A DNA stretch of 64,000 nt from the NCBI GenBank assembly GCA_036583965.1, contig JAZBQD010000030.1, forward strand, positions 54,437,551-54,501,550. The letters run 5' to 3'. Below are positions 1 through 10,105 of this stretch, piece after piece. The translations under genes and the position numbers were made by a program. Positions within the stretch are counted from its first letter, which is position 1; every line of letters starts with the position of its first letter. Origin of the DNA: Prunella strophiata (lineage: Eukaryota; Chordata; Aves; Passeriformes; Prunellidae). The notes below the pieces were generated by a model, which saw only the letters and a list, made by a program, of their open reading frames with translations, searched no databases and was not told the origin of the DNA.

Positions 1-796
1 TTTCAAACCACATTGTTTAAATCTAATTTATGGGAGCCAAAGGCACGTCTAAGCAATCACTGTCACCTCTCCTTCCTGGTGCCTAAATCCGTAATGCCAT
101 TTCATGAGATAAAGTCTCCAGTATCCATGCTGACCCAAGGTGTTGCTGACACATAATACCTGTCCTTACCCCTGTCCCCATGCATGGCACTGCAGTCCCC
201 CAGCTCCCTGGCACACTTTGCACAACACTGAATTGAACTGAGGAAATGATCTGGCTTAAGGAACATCTGCCAAAACCCTTCCCCCTCGTCCCGTTTTTTA
301 ATCCGGACCAATTCTCCAGTCTGGCCCTGGTGCTAATAGAGCTGACAGGGAAAAATCCCCTGGAGGATGAGGGGTGAAAAGGTGAGAGACTAAGAAAAGT
401 CTCCATCTCATCCTGTTGTTGTGGTCTCTGTCCCATGAGCTGTCTGCTATCAGACACCACACTAGGAGAGGTCACCCCAAACCTTTCAATTTTATTGAGT
501 CTCTGCTTCAGCAGAAGTGATCTCAGGAGAATCTCTATCTGGCCACGACTACTGGGGAGACATCAGGCAGTGGTAAGGAAGATGTGGTGAGTGCTTGGGA
601 AAGAATGAAGGAGGTGTTGGAAGAAACAGTATTTTAAATAAGACAACCGGTGGGAACTGTGTAAACAGCCACCTTTTTAGTAGATGCACATGTGTGACAA
701 AGAGAGTGCAAGCCATTCAGAGAAGGGTGATCAGTGCAGGCTCTGTTGTGCTGTCAGGCACAGTGTCACAGGTGCATCAGCTGGGTGACTTGCTTG

Positions 797-819
797 TTTT
801 TTTTTTTTTTTTTTTTTTT
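797..819. repeat. Poly-T homopolymer, 23 bases
   Basis: Uninterrupted T run, followed about 23 bases later by a TA dinucleotide run at 843-855. No target-site duplication or recognisable retroposon body is next to it, so it is best treated as a simple repeat. The length is likely to vary between reads and individuals. Confidence 0.95.
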
Positions 820-3718
820 CTTCAACAAACTGTAATTTTATGTATATATATATATGTATTAATACAGGGCAAGCCAAATGTGACCACAAACACCCTTTTT
901 ACATGCTCTCTGCCAAGAAATCCTTCCTGAGCTGCACATGAAGCCTTGCCCCTAGGAATTCCCTCTGTACAGACAGGCAGCTTACAGTCCATGACCCCAA
1001 ACCATCAGCAGATGCCATTGTTATTGCCCTCAGTGTTTGTCTGCATCCCAAGGGTATATAAACTTCACTTTCCATCCCCACCCCTGTTTTAAATAGTAAT
1101 AGGTCATCAGAAGTATGTTTACTTCCTTGTCATTTTTGGACTTAAGTATAGAGCAGCCTAAATTGCTTGAGACTTAAAATTTTCTAATTAAGCAGTGGGA
1201 AACTGTGGAAGAACTTTGCAAAGTACAATGCACAGCGAAACCGAATGATCACCCTTGAGTTTAAACACAGGAATGTGGATACCCAGCATTGCCACCCACA
1301 AGATATTTTTTTTCCTTTCTTTCTCCATTTGTGCAGGCTTTAAGAACTTCTGGTGAGTAAGATTTCTTGTAGAAGTTCAGATGTTTTCCTTTATGCAGGC
1401 ATAACTTCACTGCACTGTGATGGTAGTTATTGGGATAAACTTCTAGAAGGAGAGTGAGGAGGGAGAGGGCTTTTCTTGTCTTAGGCAAAGGGAGCATCAT
1501 TAAACTCAGACAGAGAAATAGAAGGCTACTAATTAATTGGGGGAATTTATCCTGCTTAGAGATACTAGCAAAAACACAGCTCAGAGCTTTATCTCAGCCT
1601 TGGACTCCTTTCTGTATTTTGTCCAAGTCTCATTTAGTAATTCATGACTCTTTGGTGATTTCAAACACCTTAAAAAATGTTCATTTAAGATAACTTTGTT
1701 TGCTCTGATTATCCTGGACATCATTCCTGTACAAAGATGTTGCTGCATTGCTTCTGGTCAGTGGAGAGCTAAGGACACCTGTGGCAAGGTGGGAACAGCA
1801 CCTGTGCAAGAGCCTCCAGTGTTGCCCTTTGAGCAGAGTGGAGAGGGAAACCTGGAGATGCATCCAGGACTCATGCAGTGGACAAACCTCCCTGTCACTG
1901 GCAGAATCCAATTTCTCCAGTTCACCAGCTGCTGAACTGGTAGAGAGGGAAAGCTTGTCTTTGTGGGCAAGAAGGTCAGGGTGTCCCCAAACCCCCACCT
2001 ACACCACACAGAGCCTGCTCCTGCTGCTTCAGAGGCGGGCTTGGCAGAGCCCCTGGCTCTGTCCTGAGTGCAGTGGCTGGTGGGTGTTCCCATGCTGAAA
2101 AAAGGAGACAGGTTTCTGACATATTACCTTTTACATGGAGGCATCTGGAGGTTATGACACGGGAGGAACTGACCAGACTGAGTTCCTTGTATTACCTTGG
2201 CTGTTATATTATGTAAGGGAGGCAGAGTGTCCTCACATTATTATTATTATAATTGTTGTAATTAAAGAATATTGTGCTTTTAATTTGTACAGTTCCTTCC
2301 TCAGCATTGTTTGATACGAGTAGATGATAACAGGCTGGTTATTGTGAGTTATTAATAACATATTGTTTACTCACCATATGCCTAGGAGACAGAGCAGTGA
2401 GCAGGGCTGCTGTGTCCTAGGTGTCCCTCCCTGCACTCACAACTGAGTGCATCATCTTTGGTCTCTCTTTGCCTCCCAAGATCTCTCTTCAGTTTGGACT
2501 TACTGCTTGCCATTCCCTTTGCCCCCAGCCCTGGTTACCTTTGTGTTTGAAGGATTCTGGAGAAAGCAAGAACAGTTTGTTCTGCCTTCTCCCATACCTC
2601 TTGCATTTGCATGGAGTGGATGCTCTGGTCTGGTTTTAATTTCCATGATTCTACAATGCTTTTGAGTCCAAGGTGCTAAATATAGATCTAACCCATAATA
2701 GCCAGTCTCTTTTTCATCTGTCTTATGATGTTATTTTCTGCTTTTATCGTTTAAGCCTAATGGATTTACATTATTAGGAGCTCTCCAGTGTGTACAATGT
2801 GGACATGACCAGAACAAATGCCTCCAAAGTTTCCAGGAACATTTTTCTGAATAAAAGCAAGAAAAAAAGTGACTCTTCCTTGGCTCTGCAGGCAGAGGAT
2901 TGGTGCAGTGTAGGCACCTTCTGTCTCCCCTTTATACTGCAAACCTGTGTGTGCCCTCTGGGTAGGGGAAGCACTTCCAGCACACTGCCTAGAAAAATGA
3001 CTCTCTGGAGAAAAATCAGCAGACACCATGAAAAGTGCTGGCTCAGACACCTTGTGTTGGCAGGCTCCTACCTAAATTAGTTCTGGATAAGCCAGTACAT
3101 CTGTAGTCAGAACAAACTATTCCTTTTTCTTCCTATTCCTAACACAGCCATGCCCAAAAAAAATACAAGTCAGGAAAACGTTTGGGGAAACTATTAAGGA
3201 GCACGAAGGGAAAAGAATATCCAGACAAATATGGAGCCATTTGAGACAAATATGAAGTCATGTGTAATAAACAGCTTGAATTTATAGGGGCTAAAGCAAG
3301 CCAAACACAAGTGATGGCTTTTTGGGGCTGAGCTGCCCTAGCAAGCCAAGGAAGGAATGTGGTGGATAGAAGAGGCCAGGCCCACAGAGAGAGACACCAA
3401 GACCACTCAGGACAAATCTAGAGCCACACCTGTGCCTTTCCAAGCCTAACTGATACCAGTGGCCTAAGCCAGTAGCTGGAGAGGAGTGGGGTACAGAGGA
3501 GAGTTATCATTTCACTTCATCTCTGTCCAAGTATCTTCCCCCCTGGCTGTACAAGAGGTGTATGAGAGAGGACTTCTGTGTGATCAGGGCAGCCATCCTT
3601 GATGAGCTTGGTTGGGGTTAGGGTCTCTTGGTGCAAGAGTCCAAACAGCAGCTCTCAAGAGTTACCACAAGGTATGGACATGGAAGACTGACCTCTCCAG
3701 GAGAAATAAAAGCTGGAA

Positions 3719-3752
3719 CCTACATGAGCAGCTACATGAACCTACATGAACC
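3719..3752. repeat. Short tandem repeat of a 10-base CTACATGAAC-like unit
   Basis: CCTACATGAG is followed by CAG and then two adjacent copies of CTACATGAAC, so about three related units lie in a row. This is a small local slippage duplication, too short to be a satellite. Confidence 0.8.
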
Positions 3753-5539
3753 CTGGGCACAGTGAACTTCTCTCCACTTGGAGAAGCTCACCATGCTTAG
3801 CATGAATATTGAAGTGCTATCTGAAAAGGGGATGAGAATCACAGTAGCATGCCACAGATCTCAGAGTGTGAATGCTTTCTTGTTTTCAGGTGCTATTAAA
3901 GGGAAATATGTACTGGATTGGGGAAAGCTGTGTCTTCAGTACCACCCTTGTTTAGGGTCCCTCCAGTCATTCACTTTGCACTACTAACAATTGTCTTTGG
4001 AAAGCAAATTGGTTTCCTTTGAAATAACTTTCAGGTACAGCTATGAGCATAGCTCACTCCAGGCTTTGCTCCTAGTAGGCACTAGGATGAGAGACCAAGC
4101 CTGGCTAAGCCCTCCAGGACTAAACCAGCACTCTGTGCATCTGGAAATATGACATTATGTCCATAAGTCCTGCTCAGCCGTGGCCAAGAAAGACTGCAAG
4201 GAAGCTATTTGGCACATTCACACTCTAGTTTGCTGCTGCAAGCATTGCTTTTCATGGTGCTGTCCAGAAGACCAGAGGAGGAATCTGTTGCTGCTGGAAA
4301 TGGCAGTAGTGCTGTAGCTCTTGGTTGCTGCCAGCAGAGCAGATGGCCCAGGAGTGGTGCAGGGCTGACTGCTGCACCCATCCAGAAAGCACGCTGTGCA
4401 AAGCAGGACCAGGCTGGTCCCCACTGTAGCCTGGCAAAGGAAGAAAGGTATGCAGTGTAGGAAGGGAGCAGGTGTTTGCTTTGAGTGTGCCAATGACCAT
4501 GTACCTCAGTGGGTGGGGAAGTTCAAATATGACAATTCCAGTTAAACTTAATTTTCCTAGCATGAAATGCCAGAGCTTTGATGCACATGGCCAAAGGGTT
4601 GCTGCGACCTGCTGAAATAGATTTTTTCTACATTGCTCCAGACAGTCCTGGAACCAATTAATGGTGTCTCTCCTGTTTCTGAAGTTTTGTGCTGTTCCTA
4701 GTACTTGCAAAAATTGATCCTGAATATTCATAAAGTGATAATTTTAAATGCATTAGGAGCAATGGAAATTAATGACAAAAAAAAAAAAGAGACAGAAGGT
4801 GAGGTGAGAACATGGGCAAGAAAAAAAATGGTATGATTTTTGGTATGAATGGTCCTGTGGGTGCATGAATTCAGGGACAGAGGGCAGACTATGTCCTCCA
4901 GACCAGTGCTCCAAACTCCAGTCCCCAGAGCCTGGAGGGGCAAGTGTGCCCAAGAGCAGGGACTGAAATGTTGTGTCCACCTCAGGTCTTCTGTGAGGAC
5001 CTCTGCTCAGCCAGGGCTTAAACCAGGCAGAGAGTACTGCACACTGTGTGTGTGCTGGTAAACTGAAAATGGTCAGGGATGAGCCTGGACACTGTCTCAC
5101 ATTCATTCATACTCTGTCCATTCAATTACGGACACAGTCCAGCCTGCATTCCTCCAGGCAATGCATCACCATGGTTTGCAGATGGTTAACCCACTCCCAA
5201 CACTGGTCTGGGCTGGAGAGGATTCAGCTTTGAGGAATATTTGAATCTGTCTTGTATCATCCCAATCACTAAAACCTGACTGACAAAGCCCTAAATCAGA
5301 TCATCTTTTAGCTCCTCTTGACTTGCCCTCCTCCTGGCTAGTAATGCCTCTTTTGAGGCCAACAGTGAATTATCTGCCAGAGGGAAGTTCTTAAAAAGCT
5401 TTGTGCTGAAGTAGCCCACCTTATGTTCTCCATTAGGCAGGCTTTATTCCTCCCTGGTTCAGCGTTACACCAGCAGAAGTTGGATTAGACTTGTATTTCT
5501 TGGCTAAACAATGACTAAAGGAAGCACTGATAACTATCT

Positions 5540-5735
5540 ACAAGTATTTGATGGGTGTAAACTCCAGTGAGGAAGAGGAATTGTTTAGTGTGGTTAAAGG
5601 ACTTTCATGGCTAAGAGCAATTAGATCAAACTGAACAAAGCAAAACATAAACTGAATAGCCTTCGTAATGCTAGCAGGCTGCAAGGGCAGCTCCCAGGGG
5701 ACGTGGTGGAAGCAGCGATGTCTGGGTCAGCTGAA
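5540..5735 (+). mobile_element. Possible old CR1 LINE 3' remnant
   Basis: The text reads like a decayed CR1-type LINE tail in sense orientation. A segment about a spread of GAGGAAGAGGAATTGTTTAG is followed by a block resembling the usual 'ctaag-gcaat-aga--aaactgagcaaag' stretch. It ends with a match to the block 'ggcagctcccaggggacgtggtggaagc', the counterpart of the CR1 stretch that encodes a tryptophan-poor LPREVVE-like segment. Divergence is high and the element runs into a CpG-dense segment. It could also be another old amniote LINE. The assignment is from memory of CR1 consensus text only. Confidence 0.42.
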
Positions 5736-5905
5736 ACGTCACGGGGAGCAGAGCAGCATTTGCGCTATGGACCTTGGAACACCGGCCCATAAACTCGCGT
5801 GTCAGCTTTCCCCGCCGCGTCCACGCCCGCGCCGCGCTGCGTCTGCGGGAGCACGCTCCCCAGGAATGAGGAGGGAAAAAGGGGTCGGGGTGGTTCAGCC
5901 TCGGC
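5699..5905. promoter_or_regulatory. Small CpG-dense segment
   Basis: By eye about 20 CpG dinucleotides fall in roughly 200 bases, with the densest part at 5800-5855. Most of the rest of the window is strongly CpG-depleted. The length is at the lower limit for a CpG island. There is no obvious TATA box, and no recognisable first exon follows. It might be a small unmethylated element or orphan promoter, or only a GC-rich patch next to an old LINE remnant. A regulatory role is inference only. Confidence 0.4.
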
Positions 5906-8446
5906 CTTCAGCTGCTTTGTCCCCTCCTTTTGGTGTAATATGTTGCCCTAAACAATAAGTTTTCATTCTGCTGACAGTGATTCTGATCTCGTGACTGTCA
6001 AGGGAGAGCTTATGCTTCCACTTTCCATACTGAGTCATGAGTAAGCTTTCCTTAGTGCTTAGCAGAATGTGGCTCGAGCTCCAGTTATCTTAAGCTTGCT
6101 AATAACCTTGAGGTATCACACACCTACAGTGATGCCATCAGCATTCCCTTCAGGTTACACCTCTCTCAGCTGGCAGGACATGGTACAGGATGACCAACCC
6201 TGTACAAGAAGGGAATAAACAGGAGTGCACAGTTCATCTGAAAAAATAGTGGTGGCCCCTTATTCACTGCTGGGAAAAATGAGCTCACTTTCTTACATGT
6301 GAGAAGCAGTATGTCATAATCCCTTCTTGACCCTTTTCTCTGGAAACCAAACACAGAGCAGGCAATCCCAGCCATCAGGAGTTTCTGATGGAGATTGTGA
6401 ACTGACCTGAGTACTGAAAATTAATGTCAGTGACTCAAGCACTGCCATGTCTTTCAAAAACCTACAGACTCTCAGGGTGAAAGAAATAAGGGGATGTGTG
6501 ATCTTTGATGAGTCAGGATGCTTTCCCCTGGCATGACTGTTTTTCTGCCTAATTACACAGACACAATAGCAAAAAAATTAGATAAGCCAGGTAGGGTTTG
6601 TTGTGGATGTCCTGGTCATCTAGGAGACAAGAACCTTATTTACCTGACATGACTTGTAAACAAGCTACCCTGTTTTTAAAAGAGCATATTGCTTCCAAAT
6701 TGCAGGTTATCTGTTCTGAAAGAACACCACTTAATGTGTTATCTTCTCCTTTAATCGGGCACACTTGTTGACATATCATTAAATCCCACTTAGCACAAGT
6801 GTGAGAAGCCTGCTGTTAAAAGCTGCAAGCAGATAGCCAAGGAGGACACATGCATCCTCCCATGACACTTGCAAAGAAGGCCCTGATCTGTTCATAAAAG
6901 GTCAGGAAGGGAGAAAGGAATTCAAAAGCCTTAAAAAACAGCCTGGACTGTAGTCCTGAGTAGTGCGTCATCACAAGTTTTCTTCTCCTGAGGGAGTAAT
7001 TCTTCAGATGTTTTACGTGCCCCTTGCTGGTGTCTCTCCATGTTTTTCTTCAGCAGCAATTTGTCTATTTCTGCATTTATTGAGCCTTCTTTTTTTAAAC
7101 AGAGGCAGAGCTAATAGACATCTGTGCATGTGGGAGAGACTGAAAGGATTAACACCACCTCCCTTGTACATCCACTGCCCAAATGCTAACACTATCTGGT
7201 TAGGTGTGCACATTATGGACCATGCAACAGAACAGGCATGGAACTGTTGCAGAGTCCCTGCTGTGCTGATGCATTCTTCTTCCCAAATCTGGCTGGCTAA
7301 TAATATAATAATATGTTTTTTTCTGCACAGGCATGGAATACAACTCCTGGTGTCTTCATGTCTTAAAAATGGCATGCTTGAGGATAGTTTACCATCCTGG
7401 CTGAGATTTTTTTCATATAAGAGGCTGGCAGGTGTTCATGCTTGTGATGATCAGAAAAAAGAATTCTCCTTCTCATGTACCTGCTATATTTTCAGTTTCA
7501 AATAGAGACATGTACATTGTATGGGAAGAGGAAGAGAGGAAGAGAGAGGGGTTGCAGGGTTTCTGTCACCTGGCATGACCACATAGGTGATTTCTTACCA
7601 TTATCAGTGGGTGATCTCAGAGCCCCTGACCAATGCATGTTTAACCTGTACCACAAAAAGCTGAAATTCCTGAGCAGTCTCTGCTGGCTTGGAAACTAGC
7701 AGTGCCCATTCTCCTGGGATTTACAGTCTTGGCTTCACAAACTCAGGAGGTTCAGAGCTCATGAACTGGGTTTAAAGGATGAACCTGAACAACTCTAAGT
7801 ATGCAGTGACCCCATCAGAGGGAACTCAACATTCTGTCATAACTCAGTGCAGGTTTCACTAAATCTCTTTTTCAATAGCACTCAAATTGTGTGTTACCTA
7901 TGTCCTCTTTCCTCTGTGTTGAGGAGTACAGTCCTGGAAGACTGACATATACTAACACATGAATTGTGAGAGAATAAAATATTGAGAAAAGACAACAACA
8001 GTGTTGTCTTCATAGAGTTGTTGTGTGTGATATGGACCTAAAATGTTACAGATGGTGTCCATAGCATTGAGAGCAGCTTGACAAATACATTCTATGTAAA
8101 TTACAGTGTTTTCTCTAAGATAGGCATTGCAGGTTAGTCCATACATCAGCTGCTTCTCACACTGACCCTCACAGGATTGCCTTCTCCTTTCCTTGCTCTT
8201 AGTGTCTTCCAGTAGAAAATCAGTATGCAGCCAAAGAGATAATTTTGCTAGGTCCAAAAGACCCAACAGGTGTTTTTAACATATAATTAGATTTTCTTTT
8301 CATGAGTACATCAAGTATAAGGTATCTGAGGACATGACTACCAGAAATGTCACCTGGCCATTTGCCAGATATGGAGCACATCTTATAGTGGTCATCTTTT
8401 GGGCAGAATAGCTCATCCTGCCTGAGCAAATGCCAGAAGTTCAGCA
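5906..8446. other. Gene-free stretch
   Basis: No dispersed repeat or exon is recognisable. The longest ORF is 180 codons on the plus strand (6963-7505). Its translation looks like no known family, has no domain-like periodicity, and is overlapped by a 120-codon ORF on the other strand. That is what chance produces in 64 kb of DNA of this composition. An AG-rich tract lies at about 7525-7550. Confidence 0.55.
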
Positions 8447-8885
8447 GAATCATGGAACAGATAAGGATGGAAGGAACCAGACTTTCTCTCTGGTCCACTG
8501 GGTCAGAGGTTCCTGAGGGTTTGCCTTGGCAGTGAAAACTGAAGCAAAAAAGGCATGCATTATCTCAGCCTTCTCTACAACCTATGTTTCAAGGCTCCTG
8601 TTCCTTTCAGCAGAGGACACACATTTTCCTTAGAATTCCTCTTTATTGATGTATTTGAAGAAGACCTTCTTATCCTGGACATGCTTAGCAAGATTCAATT
8701 CCAAATGAACCTTGGGCTTCCTACTTGCATTTTTACATACTCTAACAACATCATGATATTCATCCCAGGTGGGTGGTCCCTGCTTCCACCTCCCATATCT
8801 CCTGCTTATGTCTGGGTTTTGACAGCAGTTCCTTGTTCATCCTTCCCCTTTTGCTTGACTTCTTGTGACTGGGAATGTGTTGTAG
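8447..8885 (-). mobile_element. CR1 LINE fragment: ORF2 linker region, with a possible 3' end attached
   Basis: Read on the minus strand, about 8525-8580 encodes EKAEIMHAFFASVFTAK. This is the conserved stretch between endonuclease and reverse transcriptase in CR1 ORF2. Farther into the element (about 8630-8720) a LELNLAKHV-type segment follows the same family order. Stops and frameshifts show it is dead. The low-coordinate edge (8447-8480) looks like the end of a CR1 3' UTR in antisense (AGAATCATGGAAC, then GGAAGGAACC). If so, most of the reverse transcriptase domain between the two parts was lost. The element is non-coding today and overlapping short ORFs are shadows. Confidence 0.8.
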
Positions 8886-8924
8886 GCACTTCCTGGGCTG
8901 CATACACTTAGTGTTCTCACTTGA

Positions 8925-9075
8925 GCCTTGTTTTGCTACATACAAGAAAAGTGCCTTGTTCCCCATTTTAAGGGTAAGAAGAGGCTCAGGTTCAAAAATG
9001 CCTTGCAGTGTATCCACAAAACCTGAGGCAGCATGCCAATGGTTGAGTCGAACCAACTCCCCTCCTTACTTTAAA
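8925..9075 (+). mobile_element. MIR/CORE-SINE-like fossil
   Basis: The block TTCCCCATTTTAAGGGTAAG, an AGAGGCTCAGG segment, a CCTTGCAGTGTATCCACA segment and a terminal TTGAGTCGAACCA follow the order of the MIR core. In MIR these are the 'CCCCATTTTACAGATGAGG', 'CTGAGGC', 'TTGCCCAAGGTCACAC' and 'GAACCC' blocks. MIR elements are ancient amniote SINEs kept at low copy number in birds. Divergence is high, so the edges are approximate. Confidence 0.5.
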
Positions 9076-9424
9076 CACTATTTATTTGTTTTACCTAATG
9101 ATGCAACATATATGAGTCGGCCCTGGCACTCCTCTTTTCCCAGGGCAGGGACTCCCCTGCTACAGCATCATCACTTCCTGGCTTGCCTGCTGTCTCTCTT
9201 GGCAGCTCTGTGAGCCTTGCCTTTTTGCACAGAGGTCAGTGAGCATGTCAGAAAGACATCAGCCCCAAATTCAGACTGTGGTGTTTAGGATTGCACTGAA
9301 GACTGTGGAGATGCTTCTGAGGTGATGGGGGACCAGAACCCAGTTTCCTCCACATGGGGGGCAGAGCTCATTGCGTGCCCCAGTTGAAGGAGACAGGTAG
9401 GCTATGAGGCACCTCTTCTTTGAA

Positions 9425-10105
9425 AGAGAAGAGCAACCTCAAGGAGAAATTCTAGGGGGTGTTAGTTGCTGAAAATCTGGGCATGACCTGGCAATGTACA
9501 TTTGCAGCCCGGAAGGCCAATCTATGTCCTGGGCTGCATCCAAAGCAATGTGAGGGATGGGATTCTGCCTCTCTGTTCTGTTCTTGTGAAATGCACTCCT
9601 GAGTGCTGCATCCATCTCTGGGGGGCCTAACTGGTTGTGGATCTGGTGGTGTGAGGGCTCCAGAAGAGGGCTGTGCATATGATCAGTGAGCTGGAGAACC
9701 TCTCTTGTGAAGACAAGATGAGATGATCAGGGTTCTTCAGCCTGAAGAAGAGGCCCCAGGGACACCTTATGGCACCTTCCAGTACCTAAAAGGGGCTACA
9801 GGAGAGGGACTTTTGCTGTGGTTTGTACTGACAGGACAAGGGGGAATGGCCTTAAACTGAAAAGAGGGCAAGTTTACATTAGATATTAGGAAGCAATTCT
9901 ATACTGTGGCCATGGTGAGACACTGGAACAGGCTGCACAGAGAAGCTGTGGATGCCCCACCTCTGGCAGTGTTCAAGGCCAGGCTGGATGGGGCTCTGAG
10001 CAATGTGGTCTAGTAGAAGGTGTCCCTGCCCATGGCAGGGGGGTTGGAGCCAGATTGTCTTTAAGGTCCCTTCCAACCCAAACCATTCAATTATTGTGTG
10101 ATGTT
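9425..10105 (+). mobile_element. CR1 LINE 3' end (ORF2 C-terminus plus 3' UTR), 5'-truncated
   Basis: This is the clearest and longest CR1 copy in the window. From about 9440 it follows the end of ORF2 (GGCATGACCTGGCAATGT, then AGGCCAATCTATGTCCTGGG), then the stretch around 'ctggagaacctctc'. The 3' UTR follows with GATATTAGGAAGCAATTCT, a CTGGAACAGGCTGCACAGAG block, GTGTCCCTGCCCATGGCAGG and GGTCCCTTCCAACCCAAACC. CR1 copies usually end in 8-base ATTCTATG-type repeats; here that end has decayed to CAATTATTGTGTGATG. Several stops break the coding part. The 5' truncation is typical of CR1 insertions. The minus-strand ORFs over it (9439-9678, 9879-10334) are antisense shadows. Confidence 0.93.

Larger units (their letters stand above)
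1..5539. other. Gene-free stretch, no recognised gene or dispersed repeat
   Basis: I see no recognisable exon, RNA gene or dispersed repeat here. ORFs on both strands stay below 160 codons, overlap each other and resemble no family I know; the longest is on the minus strand at 4252-4731. Simple-sequence content is a T23 run (797-819), a short TA run (843-855), a small tandem repeat (3719-3752) and an A12 run (4777-4788). Composition is moderate, with scattered AT-rich patches. Intergenic or intronic DNA is the simplest reading. Short noncoding exons or enhancers cannot be excluded by eye. Confidence 0.6.

Noticed and set aside
3610..3625. Telomere-like word GGGGTTAGGGT
   Set aside because: A single occurrence without tandem copies; not an interstitial telomere array.
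6963..7505. 180-codon plus-strand ORF
   Set aside because: No family resemblance; a 120-codon ORF lies opposite.
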